Origin: Bacteroidota bacterium
GTDB lineage: Bacteria; Bacteroidota; Bacteroidia; Chitinophagales; Chitinophagaceae
Length of the DNA stretch: 64,000 bases
NCBI GenBank assembly: GCA_023416995.1
Contig: JAEZGI010000082.1
Span: 1 to 64,000, forward strand
Direction: 5' to 3'
Part shown: positions 27,048 through 37,184 of the stretch, in pieces
How the letters are laid out: every line of letters begins with the position of its first letter
How positions within the stretch are numbered: the stretch's first letter is position 1
Notes under the pieces: model-generated
Databases searched by the model: none
What the model saw: only the letters and a program-made list of their open reading frames with translations
Told to the model about the DNA's origin: nothing
Position numbers and translations under genes: made by a program

Positions 27048-30000
27048 ATGGCTATTAAAAAAGAAAATCGTCCAAGGGCAACGTTTTCTAAGATCACCAT
27101 CGGTCTTGCTTCACCGGATTCTATCCTGGAGCGTAGCTATGGTGAGGTTCTGAAACCAGAGACCATCAACTATCGTACTTACAAACCTGAGCGTGACGGT
27201 TTGTTCTGCGAGCGTATTTTCGGACCGGTAAAGGACTACGAGTGTGCCTGCGGAAAATACAAACGTATCCGTTACAAGGGTATCGTATGTGACCGTTGCG
27301 GTGTTGAAGTAACTGAGAAAAAAGTGCGTCGCGAGCGCATGGGTCACATCAAGCTTGTTGTACCTGTGGTACACATCTGGTACTTCAAAAGCTTGCCAAA
27401 CAAAATCGGTTACCTGTTGGGCGTAAGCTCAAAGAAACTGGAAAGCATCGTGTATTATGAAAGATACGTGGTGATCCAGGCTGGTATCCGTGAAGACCGC
27501 AACCTCAAAACAAACGATCTTCTTACTGAAGAAGAATATCTCGAGATCCTGGAAGGTTTGCCAAAAGACAACCAGTATCTGCCTGATGAAGATCCGCAGA
27601 AATTTATTGCGAAGATGGGAGCTGAAGCGGTGCATGACCTTTTAGGTCGTATCGAACTCGATCAGTTGTCATTTGATCTTCGTAATACTGCAGCAACAGA
27701 AACTTCTCAACAACGTAAAGCAGATGCATTGAAACGTCTGAGCGTGGTTGAAAGCTTCCGTGAAGCAAATACCCGTATCACCAACCGTCCTGAATGGATG
27801 GTTATGCAATACATTCCTGTAATACCACCTGAACTGCGTCCGTTGGTTCCATTAGATGGTGGTCGTTTCGCTTCATCTGATCTGAATGATCTTTATCGCC
27901 GGGTTATCATCCGGAACAACCGTCTGAAAAGATTGTTGGAGATTAAGGCGCCAGAGGTGATCCTGCGTAACGAAAAACGTATGTTGCAGGAAGCAGTAGA
28001 TTCATTGTTTGATAACTCACGTAAATCGAACGCTGTAAAAGCGGAAGGTGGTCGTGCTTTGAAATCTCTCAGTGATGTATTGAAAGGTAAACAAGGTCGT
28101 TTCCGTCAGAACCTTCTTGGTAAACGTGTTGACTATTCTGGTCGTTCGGTTATCGTTGTAGGTCCTGAATTGAAACTTCATGAGTGCGGCCTTCCAAAAG
28201 ACATGGCGGCTGAATTGTTCAAGCCATTCATTATCCGCAAACTCATTGAAAGAGGTATCGTAAAAACGGTTAAATCTGCCCGTAAACTGGTGGATCGCAA
28301 AGAAGCCGTTGTTTGGGATATTCTTGAAAATATTTTGAAAGGTCACCCGGTAATGCTTAACCGTGCACCAACACTGCACCGTTTGTCTATCCAGGCCTTC
28401 CAGCCAAAATTGATCGAAGGAAAGGCTATCCAGCTTCACCCGCTCGTTTGTTCTGCGTTCAACGCGGATTTCGATGGTGACCAGATGGCGGTTCACGTTC
28501 CTTTGAGTAATGCAGCAGTGCTTGAAGCACAATTGCTGATGCTTGCTTCTCACAACATTCTTAACCCACAGAATGGTGCACCGATCACCCTGCCTTCACA
28601 GGACATGGTACTTGGTCTGTACTATATCACCAAGGGTAAAAGAACCATGGGTGAAGAAGTGGTTCGCGGGGAAGGAAAACATTTCTATTCTGCTGAAGAA
28701 GTTGTGATCGCTTATAACGAAGGTATTGTTGACCTGCATGCATGGATCAAGGTGAAAGCCGAGGTTCGTGATAACCGTGGCAACTTCACCCGTAAGCTGA
28801 TCGAAACTACAGTGGGACGTGTGATCTTCAACCAGAATGTTCCGCAGGAAGTAGGCTTTATCAATGCCTTGCTTACTAAAAAGAATCTTCGTGAAATTAT
28901 CGGTGATATCATCACTATCACAAATGTTCCGAAAGCGGCTAAGTTCCTGGATGATATCAAACAACTTGGTTTCCGTATCGCGTTTCAGGGTGGTTTGTCG
29001 TTCAACATCAATGACCTTATCATTCCATCGATCAAAGAAGAAGTTCTTGAAAATGCGAAAGGTGAAGTTGATGAGGTTTGGGACAACTACAACATGGGTC
29101 TTATCACAAATAACGAGCGTTACAACCAGATCGTTGACATCTGGTCTCGTGTGGATACCCGTATCACAGAAACATTGATCCGTGAGCTGGCCCAGGACAA
29201 ACAAGGGTTCAACTCGGTTTATATGATGCTTGATTCAGGTGCCCGTGGATCCAAACAACAGATCAAACAGTTGTGCGGTATCAGGGGTCTGATGGCCAAG
29301 CCAAGAAAATCAGGATCATCAGGTTCTGAGATTATTGAAAATCCGATCCTGTCCAATTTCAAGGGCGGTCTGAACGTATTGGATTATTTCATTTCTACAC
29401 ACGGTGCGCGTAAAGGTCTTGCGGATACGGCGTTGAAAACAGCGGATGCTGGTTACCTCACCCGTCGTTTGGTTGACGTTGCACAGGATGTGGTTATTAC
29501 TGAAGAAGATTGCGGCACATTGCGTGGTATCGCTACCAGTGCGCTGAAAGATAATGAGGAGGTGGTTGAACCATTGCTCGACCGTATCGTTGGCCGTACT
29601 TCATTGCATAACATCTACAATGTTGTAACTGACGAGCTGATCGTTGAAGCAGGAAGCGAGATCACTGAATTCATCGCTAAACGCATAGAAGAAGCAGGTA
29701 TTGAAACTGTTGAAATCCGTTCGGTACTTACTTGCGAAAGCAAACGCGGTGTGTGTGTGAAATGTTATGGTAAAAACCTGGCAACAGGTAACCTGGCTCA
29801 GAAAGGTGATGCGGTTGGTATCATTGCAGCGCAGTCGATCGGTGAGCCTGGTACACAGCTTACACTTCGTACCTTCCACGTGGGTGGTGTTGCGGGCTCT
29901 GCTTCAGTTGAGTCTACATTGTATGCTAAGTTCGATGGTACTGTACAGTTCGATGGTCTTCGTTCTGTTGCTACCGAAAATGAAGCAGGCGAGAAGGTTC

Positions 30001-31340
30001 AGGTTGTTATCGGTCGTACCGGTGAGTTGCGTATCATGGATCTGAAAAATGATCGTTTGCTGATCACCAATAACGTTCCATACGGAGCCACAATGATGGT
30101 GAAAGATGGTCAAACCGTTAAGAAAGGCGATCCGATCTGTATGTGGGATCCGTTCAACAACGTTATCGTTGCCGAAATTTCCGGTAGCATTAAGTTCGAT
30201 AACGTAATTGAAGGTGTTACATACCGTGAAGAAGCCGATGAGCAAACCGGTCACCGTGAGAAAGTGGTTATTGAAACCAAGGATAAGACAAAAATTCCGA
30301 CACTTATTGTTGAAGGAAAAGATGTCAAACAATATAACCTTCCGGTTGGATCACACATCACAGTTGATGAAACTGAAGATGTAAGAGCCGGCCAGGTACT
30401 GGTGAAGATCCCAAGAACGCTGCGTATGCAACGTGATATCACGGGAGGTCTTCCACGTGTAACTGAATTGTTTGAAGCACGTAATCCTGGTAACCCATCT
30501 ATTGTTTGTGAAATTGATGGTGTGGTTGCATTCGGTGCTATCAAACGTGGTAACCGTGAAATAGTGGTAGAAGCGAAAGATGGTGTTGTCAAAAAATACC
30601 TCGTTCCTTTGACCCGCCAGATCCTGGTTCAGGATGGTGACTTCATTAAAGCGGGTGCGCCATTGTCTGATGGACAGGTTGCTCCGGGCGATATTCTTTC
30701 TATCAAGGGACCTTTTGCAGTACAGGAGTACGTTGTGAATGAGATCCAGGAAGTTTACCGTTTGCAGGGTGTAAAGATTAACGACAAACACATTGAAGTT
30801 ATCGTACGCCAGATGATGAAGAAGGTTGAGATCATTGATCCGGGTGATACCCGTTTCCTTGAAGAGGACCTGGTAGATCGTTTGGATTTCATTGAAGAAA
30901 ATGATTGGATCTTTGATAAGAAAGTGGTGGTTGAAGCCGGCGAGAGCACTAAACTGCGTGCTGGTCAGATTGCTTCTCTCAGGGAGATTCGTGAAGAAAA
31001 TTCAATGCTTCGCAGATCTGATAAAAAGCTGGTTGAATTCCGTGACGCCAATTCTGCAACTTCACATCCTGTGTTGTTGGGTATTACAAAGGCTTCACTG
31101 GGTACACAAAGCTGGATCTCAGCTGCTTCGTTCCAGGAAACAACCAAGGTATTGTCTTCTGCCGCTATCCAGGGTAAAACAGATGACATGCTTGGTCTGA
31201 AGGAAAACGTAATCACAGGTCATCCGATCCCGGCTGGTACTGGTCTACGTGATTTCGAAAACATGATTGTAGGTAGTAAGGAAGAATATGAATTGCTGCA
31301 AACAACACGTGAAGCGATGAACTTCGATGAAGAAGAATAA
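27048..31340 (+). CDS. rpoC: RNA polymerase beta' subunit
   Basis: This 1430-residue RpoC has the N-terminal zinc site CACGKYKRIRYKGIVCDRCG and the active-site Mg motif NADFDGDQMAVHVPL. It also has the bridge-helix/trigger-loop region and a second Cys cluster CESKRGVCVKCYG. The C-terminus is acidic (MNFDEEE). It lies 102 nt after rpoB across a GC-rich repeat and a small TGATC/GATCA hairpin, so rpoB and rpoC are still co-transcribed but with structure between them. A clear terminator follows. Confidence 0.98.
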   Translation: MAIKKENRPRATFSKITIGLASPDSILERSYGEVLKPETINYRTYKPERDGLFCERIFGPVKDYECACGKYKRIRYKGIVCDRCGVEVTEKKVRRERMGHIKLVVPVVHIWYFKSLPNKIGYLLGVSSKKLESIVYYERYVVIQAGIREDRNLKTNDLLTEEEYLEILEGLPKDNQYLPDEDPQKFIAKMGAEAVHDLLGRIELDQLSFDLRNTAATETSQQRKADALKRLSVVESFREANTRITNRPEWMVMQYIPVIPPELRPLVPLDGGRFASSDLNDLYRRVIIRNNRLKRLLEIKAPEVILRNEKRMLQEAVDSLFDNSRKSNAVKAEGGRALKSLSDVLKGKQGRFRQNLLGKRVDYSGRSVIVVGPELKLHECGLPKDMAAELFKPFIIRKLIERGIVKTVKSARKLVDRKEAVVWDILENILKGHPVMLNRAPTLHRLSIQAFQPKLIEGKAIQLHPLVCSAFNADFDGDQMAVHVPLSNAAVLEAQLLMLASHNILNPQNGAPITLPSQDMVLGLYYITKGKRTMGEEVVRGEGKHFYSAEEVVIAYNEGIVDLHAWIKVKAEVRDNRGNFTRKLIETTVGRVIFNQNVPQEVGFINALLTKKNLREIIGDIITITNVPKAAKFLDDIKQLGFRIAFQGGLSFNINDLIIPSIKEEVLENAKGEVDEVWDNYNMGLITNNERYNQIVDIWSRVDTRITETLIRELAQDKQGFNSVYMMLDSGARGSKQQIKQLCGIRGLMAKPRKSGSSGSEIIENPILSNFKGGLNVLDYFISTHGARKGLADTALKTADAGYLTRRLVDVAQDVVITEEDCGTLRGIATSALKDNEEVVEPLLDRIVGRTSLHNIYNVVTDELIVEAGSEITEFIAKRIEEAGIETVEIRSVLTCESKRGVCVKCYGKNLATGNLAQKGDAVGIIAAQSIGEPGTQLTLRTFHVGGVAGSASVESTLYAKFDGTVQFDGLRSVATENEAGEKVQVVIGRTGELRIMDLKNDRLLITNNVPYGATMMVKDGQTVKKGDPICMWDPFNNVIVAEISGSIKFDNVIEGVTYREEADEQTGHREKVVIETKDKTKIPTLIVEGKDVKQYNLPVGSHITVDETEDVRAGQVLVKIPRTLRMQRDITGGLPRVTELFEARNPGNPSIVCEIDGVVAFGAIKRGNREIVVEAKDGVVKKYLVPLTRQILVQDGDFIKAGAPLSDGQVAPGDILSIKGPFAVQEYVVNEIQEVYRLQGVKINDKHIEVIVRQMMKKVEIIDPGDTRFLEEDLVDRLDFIEENDWIFDKKVVVEAGESTKLRAGQIASLREIREENSMLRRSDKKLVEFRDANSATSHPVLLGITKASLGTQSWISAASFQETTKVLSSAAIQGKTDDMLGLKENVITGHPIPAGTGLRDFENMIVGSKEEYELLQTTREAMNFDEEE

Positions 31341-31399
31341 TTTCAATTAAACGGTGTCAGGTGAAAATACCAAGCAACTGACAACTTTAAAAAATACAG

Positions 31400-31435
31400 C
31401 CTGGTCTTACGAAATGTGAGACCAGGTTTTTTTAT
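31400..31435 (+). terminator. Terminator after rpoC
   Basis: CCTGGTCTTAC and GTGAGACCAGG pair (one G-T) around GAAAT, followed by a run of T. Confidence 0.88.
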
Positions 31436-31576
31436 GAATTTGCTTTGCAATTGGGTGTTCTTTTTAACACTTTAATTATGGATAAGACTATATCTTGCAA
31501 GACAGGTGAATTCAGTCTAAATCATCTTTTTAACCTTTATTGCCGGCTATCGGCGACTTGCTATTAAATACGTGTC

Positions 31577-32173
31577 ATGAAACATATTTCTACTTTCCTT
31601 GGTGTACTTTCACTGGTTTTGATTGCGGTTCTTTTCTATCTCCATTTCAACCAGGGCGAACGCGCCCGTCCGGGAAAAGTAGTTAGCCAGTCTGGCGAAT
31701 CACAAGCCAAAGGCGTTACCATTGCGTATTTTGAGATGGATTCTGTGGAAAACAACCTGGAGTATGTAAAGGATGCTATGGAGAAGTTCAAAGCCAAAGA
31801 ACAGCAAATGAACACCCAACTTAACTCCATGAAAAATTCGTATCAGAAACGTATTTCTGAGTGGAACCAGAAAGGTGCAAATATGTCGCAGGCCGAAAGC
31901 GAAAATGTGCAACGCGAGTATAACCAGATGAACGAGAATTATAATGCGCAGAAGCAAAAACTGGAAATGGAATTACAGGATCTCCAGTTCAAGATGGCGC
32001 AGGAAATGAATAAAACAATTGAAGACTTCCTCCGCGAGTACAATAAAGACAAAGGCTACTCTTACATCATGACCAGTCAACCTGGTCTGATCTACTACAA
32101 GGATACTGCAAATAATATCACCAACGACCTCATTGCCGGGTTAAACCAGGAGTATAAGAGTAAGAAAAAATAG
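31577..32173 (+). CDS. OmpH/Skp-family periplasmic chaperone-like protein
   Basis: This 198-residue protein has one hydrophobic N-terminal segment (about 5-23) that may be a signal peptide or anchor. The start of the Skp fold follows with IAYFEMDSVENNLEYV. A long charged coiled coil covers about residues 65-145, and the C-terminal part (GYSYIMTSQPGLIYYKD) returns to the body. Skp/OmpH proteins hold unfolded outer-membrane proteins in the periplasm. It is a single gene flanked by terminators on both sides. It differs from classic Skp mainly in the linker after the hydrophobic segment. Confidence 0.85.
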   Translation: MKHISTFLGVLSLVLIAVLFYLHFNQGERARPGKVVSQSGESQAKGVTIAYFEMDSVENNLEYVKDAMEKFKAKEQQMNTQLNSMKNSYQKRISEWNQKGANMSQAESENVQREYNQMNENYNAQKQKLEMELQDLQFKMAQEMNKTIEDFLREYNKDKGYSYIMTSQPGLIYYKDTANNITNDLIAGLNQEYKSKKK

Positions 32174-32210
32174 TTAGAGTTTGAATTACGCGATCTTTTG
32201 AATATTAAGA

Positions 32211-32247
32211 AAAAAAAATCCGCCAGTAACTGGCGGATTTTTTTTTT
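32211..32247 (+). terminator. Terminator after the OmpH-like gene
   Basis: AATCCGCCAGT and ACTGGCGGATT form a nearly loop-free stem flanked by A- and T-runs. Confidence 0.9.
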
Positions 32248-32464
32248 AGATATAATATCTATAAATTCGTTTATATACTTTTGGTGTGACTTGAGTCTTA
32301 TCTGTCGTAACCAGCATCCTTCTTTAAAACCTACTTGCTCCCGGGTTACCAATTCCTCTCGGGTATTTTGTTTCCTGGCTCTCCTACGCTGCTATTTCCG
32401 TCCTTACGTAAAAACGTTACCCTGGGTTTGGCCTTGAGTTTTTAAACCTTAAACCTTTTATGTG

Positions 32465-33235
32465 ATGCATGCCCTGATTAAGGTTATGTTTATCTATGCG
32501 ATGATCGTTTCAAACTTCGCGTACCCACAGGAATGTATTCCGCCTGCGCCGACCGTAGTTATCCAAGGAGATGGACAGCGAGAACTTTGCGGCGGGGAAT
32601 ATCCTGACATTAGTTGGGAAGGAACCTTAATCATTAAGAAAGGAACAGAAGTTACATTTTCTGGATGGGTCAGATTTACCGGGATGAACGATGGCTTACT
32701 GATTATTGAGGAAGGGGCTATTTTAAACATAACAACGGAAGAACTGAGGCCTAACGGGCCAATTGAGATAATTGGAACATTAAATGCCAACGCAGGTATT
32801 GATGTTATAATTGGCTGGTTCCAGGTACGACAGACGGGAGTAGTTTCAACTCCGTATCTCAAAATCAATACATTGTCCCTCCCGATATCAGGGGTAGAAA
32901 TCGCCGGGACTGTGCACGTTGCCAATGAGCTTGAAATTTTTGGGCCAATGGTGGATGAGACACCTGTCTTGACACTGTCTGGCTGTGGTTATGTAGTTAC
33001 AAGAAATTTTATCAGCCACCACGAAAACATTGTAGGGGGTAACGGATTTCTCAAAATTCTTGACTCCTATGTCAATGATGTTCCACTCACTTTAAGTCCA
33101 GGCATAGTTGTAGAATACTTAGGCACTGCGCCAGCAGATTTTGGACTGGCGACTTTAGGTCCTTACTCATGCACTACCGTCCCAATTAAATACAAACCCA
33201 GAAGTTTAAAAATTTTAAAAAAGACAAAGAAATGA
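32465..33235 (+). CDS. Secreted beta-rich protein of unknown function
   Basis: I chose the ATG at 32465 (256 residues); the previous codon is GTG. A signal peptide covers about residues 1-20 (...IVSNFAYPQ). The body has many short Ile/Val/Gly strands, for example GTLIIKKGTEVTF, DGLLIIEEGAILNI and PIEIIGTLNANAG, which suggests a right-handed beta-helix. Four cysteines after the signal could form disulfides. The C-terminus is lysine rich (SLKILKKTKK). Its stop overlaps the next gene's start (ATGA). I do not recognise a family. Confidence 0.65.
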   Translation: MHALIKVMFIYAMIVSNFAYPQECIPPAPTVVIQGDGQRELCGGEYPDISWEGTLIIKKGTEVTFSGWVRFTGMNDGLLIIEEGAILNITTEELRPNGPIEIIGTLNANAGIDVIIGWFQVRQTGVVSTPYLKINTLSLPISGVEIAGTVHVANELEIFGPMVDETPVLTLSGCGYVVTRNFISHHENIVGGNGFLKILDSYVNDVPLTLSPGIVVEYLGTAPADFGLATLGPYSCTTVPIKYKPRSLKILKKTKK

Positions 33236-33534
33236 AATCAGTTATTGTGATAGTGTTATCTTTTATGACAACCGGCTGCGCAAAATCGGATTTCTCAATG
33301 CATACTCTTAAAGATACTGAGGGGTATTTACTTGAAGGTCAATTTGAATTGACGAGCTTTTCAAGCGGAGACAGAATCGTTTTGCAGATTGGTGACACTG
33401 AGGTTATATTGTCGAATATCCAAATAGGTGTAAATACCTTCAAAGTCAGATCTGCTACAGAGAATGGCATCTTGCGCTTAAAGGCCCGAAACGCTGATCT
33501 TGCAGAATCTACACTCGACATTATATCGTATTAA
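33232..33534 (+). CDS. Small lipoprotein of unknown function
   Basis: This 100-residue protein starts with a signal peptide ending in the lipobox TTGC (Cys16) followed by AKSDFS. The rest is beta-strand rich (DRIVLQIGDTEVILSNIQIG). It overlaps the preceding secreted protein gene by four bases, so the two are translationally coupled and probably act together at the cell envelope. I recognise no family. Confidence 0.65.
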   Translation: MKSVIVIVLSFMTTGCAKSDFSMHTLKDTEGYLLEGQFELTSFSSGDRIVLQIGDTEVILSNIQIGVNTFKVRSATENGILRLKARNADLAESTLDIISY

Positions 33535-33663
33535 CCATATGTAAAGAAGCCTAGATCGAACGAATTACCCTGTTCCCGGACAAAACTTAAGATAGATTGC
33601 TATTGTGTTTTTTTTCTTCAGGTCGAACTGTTACATTAGCTGCTTAACCAGACAAACTTCTTA

Positions 33664-35109
33664 ATGGAACAGGCCAATTCGTTCAAGCCTTCACTTGGGT
33701 TATTTGATGCTACTATGATCGTGGCGGGGTCCATGATCGGATCCGGTATTTTTATTGTCAGTTCAGATATAACCCGTAACGTGGGAAGCGCCGGATGGCT
33801 CATTGCCGTATGGGTGATCACGGGATTCATGACTATAAGTGCAGCTGTTAGTTACGGCGAGTTAAGCAGTATGTATCCCAAAGCGGGCGGTCAGTATGTT
33901 TATCTCAAAGAAGCCTATAATCCGATGATGGGCTTTTTGTACGGCTGGAGTTTTTTCGCAGTGATTCAGACCGCAACAATCGCCGCAGTAGCGGTTGCTT
34001 TTAGCCGGTACACCTCCTACCTGATACCGGCAGTTGGTGAAAACAATATCCTGTTTTCGATCGGTTCTGCAGATAATCCTTTTACCATTTCAGCCGCGCA
34101 GGTATTGGGTATTGCATTGATAGTACTGCTCACATATACAAATACAAAAGGCATCAAAGGCGGTAAACTGATACAAACCACCTTCACCTCTGCCAAACTC
34201 ATATCGCTGTTTGGTCTTATCATATTCGGGTTTTTACTGGTGCAGGAGAACTTCTGGGATGCCAACTGGGCGACCGGTATGGATGCCAGGTCGTTCAAGG
34301 GCGATACAGGCGCCCCGGCAGAATCAGGATGGGAATCAATCAGTGGTACCGTATTGATCGGAGCGATCGCGGCCTCGATGGTGGGTTCTATATTTAGTAG
34401 TGATGCCTGGAACAATGTTACTTTTATTGCAGGTGAGGTACGTAACCCACAGCGTAATATCGGGCTGAGCCTTTTTCTGGGTACACTCATTGTAACGATC
34501 ATTTACGTGTCTGCCAATCTGATGTACCTCTATGTGTTGCCTTTGGATGGTATCGCATTTGCGCAGAATGACAGGGTTGCTATTTCCGCAGCCCAAAAAA
34601 TCTTTGCAGAAGCCGGTGCTATCATCATAGCAGTCATGATCATGATCTCAACCTTTGGTTGCAATAACGGTTTGATACTCGCAGGTGCAAGAGTATATTA
34701 TACCATGGCAAAGGATAAATTGTTCTTCCGAAAAACAAGTGAACTGAACAAAAATGCGGTACCGGAGTATGCGTTATGGATACAGTGCCTGGTAGCCTCG
34801 CTGCTTTGTTTAAGTGGTAGTTATGGCAACCTGCTTGATATGATTGCGTTTGTGGTTGTGTTGTTTTATGCATTAACCATTGCAGGTATCTTTATACTCA
34901 GAAAAAAACGCCCTGATTTGCCAAGACCATATAAAGCATTTGGTTACCCCGTGTTGCCCATAATCTATATCGTTCTTGCAATAGTGTTTTGTGTTTTCCT
35001 GATCAAACTTAAGCCGCTTTATGCTGGCATTGGGTTGGCTATCGTTTTATTAGGTGTGCCTTTGTATTATCTTGCAGCTTCAAAAAACAAGACGAATGTC
35101 GCGGATTGA
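33664..35109 (+). CDS. APC-superfamily amino-acid permease
   Basis: This 481-residue membrane protein has about 12 hydrophobic segments. The first helix carries the glycine-rich GSMIGSGIF motif that binds the substrate backbone in APC/LAT-type carriers. A serine-rich AAVSYGELSSMYPKAGGQYVYL segment follows. It is likely an inner-membrane amino-acid transporter or exchanger; the substrate cannot be told. The downstream kinase gene starts 14 nt inside its 3' end. The C-terminus is short and cytoplasmic. Confidence 0.9.
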   Translation: MEQANSFKPSLGLFDATMIVAGSMIGSGIFIVSSDITRNVGSAGWLIAVWVITGFMTISAAVSYGELSSMYPKAGGQYVYLKEAYNPMMGFLYGWSFFAVIQTATIAAVAVAFSRYTSYLIPAVGENNILFSIGSADNPFTISAAQVLGIALIVLLTYTNTKGIKGGKLIQTTFTSAKLISLFGLIIFGFLLVQENFWDANWATGMDARSFKGDTGAPAESGWESISGTVLIGAIAASMVGSIFSSDAWNNVTFIAGEVRNPQRNIGLSLFLGTLIVTIIYVSANLMYLYVLPLDGIAFAQNDRVAISAAQKIFAEAGAIIIAVMIMISTFGCNNGLILAGARVYYTMAKDKLFFRKTSELNKNAVPEYALWIQCLVASLLCLSGSYGNLLDMIAFVVVLFYALTIAGIFILRKKRPDLPRPYKAFGYPVLPIIYIVLAIVFCVFLIKLKPLYAGIGLAIVLLGVPLYYLAASKNKTNVAD

Positions 35110-36091
35110 TTTCGACGCTTTATTCAATAAGTTTTCATCTATCCGGGTAGGGGTGATCGGCGACGTTATGCTGGATAGCTATTGGTGGGGTAATGTTGAA
35201 CGCATATCGCCTGAAGCACCGGTTCCGGTTGTTGCGCTCGCCAGCAAAGAGCTAAGAATAGGCGGTGCAGGTAATGTAGCCCTGAACCTGGTTTCACTCG
35301 GAGCCAGCGTCGCAATCCTATCCACCATGGGTAACGATGATGATGGTAAGGCGCTGAAGCGGTTGTTTGATGAAAAGACAATAGACACGCGATATCTCGT
35401 GCAAAGCGATGCACGGATAACAACTAACAAAACCCGCGTAATCAGTCGCAATCAGCAAATGATGCGGCTGGATGCCGAGATAACAACAGATCTGTCTTCA
35501 GAAGATGAATCGCGTTTACTCAAAAATGTAGAGACTTATATTCAACAGGAAAAACCTGCAGTGCTCATCTTTGAAGATTACAATAAAGGTGTACTCACAG
35601 AATCGCTTATCAATGCAGTGATTGCACTTTGCCGGGAACATGGTGTCGTTACAACCGTAGATCCAAAGAGAAAAAACTTTTTCGCTTATAAAGGTGTTGA
35701 TGTTTTCAAACCGAACCTCAAAGAAGTAAAGGATGGTTTGAACCTGTTGATTGATGATGTTAATGATGAGGTATTGAGAAATATTCACTCACTGTTGCAT
35801 CAGCAGCTTGAGCATAAGATCTCGTTTATAACCTTGTCAGAAAAAGGTGTTTTTTACCAGTCGCAGCAAGAGGCTAAAATTGTGCCTTCTCATATCCGCA
35901 ATATTGCTGATGTATCTGGTGCCGGCGATACGGTGATCGCAGTTGCCTCGCTTGTTTATGCTGCCACAGGACGCATCGATATGATGGCAGAGGTCGCCAA
36001 TATAGCGGGCGGACTGGTATGTGAAGAAGTAGGTACTGCCGCGATAAACAGAAGTAAACTTCTTGCGGAGTGTAAGTTATTGCTTCAATAG
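35096..36091 (+). CDS. rfaE1: PfkB-family kinase, D-glycero-beta-D-manno-heptose-7-phosphate kinase type
   Basis: I chose the ATG at 35096 (331 residues), which gives MSRIDFDALFNKFSSIRVGVIGDVMLD; a longer reading lies in the permease gene. The N-terminus and RISPEAPVPVV, RIGGAGNVALNLVSLGA and the C-terminal DVSGAGDTVIA motifs match the kinase domain of HldE/RfaE. The adenylyltransferase domain of bifunctional HldE is absent. It would phosphorylate heptose-7-phosphate toward ADP-heptose for LPS. The overlap with the permease gene implies co-transcription, but a functional link is not evident. Confidence 0.85.
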   Translation: MSRIDFDALFNKFSSIRVGVIGDVMLDSYWWGNVERISPEAPVPVVALASKELRIGGAGNVALNLVSLGASVAILSTMGNDDDGKALKRLFDEKTIDTRYLVQSDARITTNKTRVISRNQQMMRLDAEITTDLSSEDESRLLKNVETYIQQEKPAVLIFEDYNKGVLTESLINAVIALCREHGVVTTVDPKRKNFFAYKGVDVFKPNLKEVKDGLNLLIDDVNDEVLRNIHSLLHQQLEHKISFITLSEKGVFYQSQQEAKIVPSHIRNIADVSGAGDTVIAVASLVYAATGRIDMMAEVANIAGGLVCEEVGTAAINRSKLLAECKLLLQ

Positions 36092-36230
36092 GTGCTTAAA
36101 ACCTACCAGGCGATCCGGCAACTTGTTGATTCACCTGATTCCAAACCGGTTTCAGCACGGCCTTTTTTCAAAACATCCCATCCATGCAGGTGAGATGCTT
36201 CACTTATCTTTACAATCAGCAATTTATTTT

Positions 36231-37178
36231 ATGGGAAGACATACACTGGTGATACATGGCGGCGCGGGAACCATTCTCAAAAATGATATGACACCTGAAC
36301 TTGAGGCTGCTTACTATCGGGGACTCAAGGAAGCACTGGATGCTGGGTTTGCCGTACTTGATGAACGTGGATCAGCGGTAAATGCAGTGAAGGCAGCACT
36401 TGTTATTCTTGAGGACAATGTGTTATTCAATGCCGGGCGCGGCTCCGTGTTTACTAAAAAAGGCGTACAGGAAATGGATGCGGCCATCATGGATGGCAAA
36501 ACCCTGCGGGCCGGCGCAATCACTGGTGTACGCAATGTCAGGAACCCGATCGAACTTGCCACTGAAGTGATGCTCAATAGCAACCATGTATTTTTAAGTG
36601 GAAAGGGAGCAAACGATTTTGCCATTAAACAGGGGCTGAAACTGGAACCAGACGAATATTTTTTTTCCCAGTTCAGGTACGATCAATGGAAAAGTATCCG
36701 CGATTCGGATAATTATTCTTTGGACCACACTCACCAGCAGCTGGAAGAGTTGATGAAAGATAAAAAATTTGGAACAGTAGGAGCGGTTGCATGCGACAAA
36801 GATGGGAACCTGGCCGCAGCAACCAGCACCGGTGGGATGACCAACAAGAAGTATGGTCGTATTGGGGACAGCCCTGTGATAGGTGCCGGCACTTATGCAA
36901 ACAATAAAACCTGCGCAATCTCCTGTACGGGTCATGGTGAAATGTTTATCAGAACTGTAGCTGCTTATGACGTGAGCGCTTTGATGCAGTACAGTGGAAT
37001 TTCACTCGAAGCTGCTATGTCGGAAGTGGTCAATAGAAAGCTCGTATCTATTGAAGGCGAAGGCGGGATGATTGGTGTTGATGCAGAGGGTACGCCCCAG
37101 ATGATATTCAATAGTGCGGGTATGTACCGGGCCATGCGCAGTAGTGATGGTTCAAGTGATCTTGCTATTTATAAATAG
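36231..37178 (+). CDS. Isoaspartyl peptidase / plant-type L-asparaginase (Ntn hydrolase)
   Basis: I chose the ATG at 36231 (315 residues) because MGRHTLVIHGGAG is the conserved family start; in-frame ATGs upstream are possible. The precursor should self-cleave before T182 in KKFGTVGAVA to give alpha and beta chains, with T182 as nucleophile. STGGMTNKKYGRIGDSPVIGAGTYA follows, as in the family. It removes beta-aspartyl residues from peptides or hydrolyses asparagine. No signal peptide is seen, so it is probably cytoplasmic. The next gene starts six bases later. Confidence 0.93.
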   Translation: MGRHTLVIHGGAGTILKNDMTPELEAAYYRGLKEALDAGFAVLDERGSAVNAVKAALVILEDNVLFNAGRGSVFTKKGVQEMDAAIMDGKTLRAGAITGVRNVRNPIELATEVMLNSNHVFLSGKGANDFAIKQGLKLEPDEYFFSQFRYDQWKSIRDSDNYSLDHTHQQLEELMKDKKFGTVGAVACDKDGNLAAATSTGGMTNKKYGRIGDSPVIGAGTYANNKTCAISCTGHGEMFIRTVAAYDVSALMQYSGISLEAAMSEVVNRKLVSIEGEGGMIGVDAEGTPQMIFNSAGMYRAMRSSDGSSDLAIYK

Positions 37179-37184
37179 CTGAGC

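Noticed and set aside
28596..29204. Long antisense ORF inside rpoC (202 codons) and similar ones in rpoB and GH92
   Set aside because: They lie fully within strongly conserved genes and have Cys/His/Phe-heavy composition without domain features.
32198..32437. 79-codon ORF after the OmpH-like gene
   Set aside because: It runs through the terminator hairpin and has no credible start or protein character.
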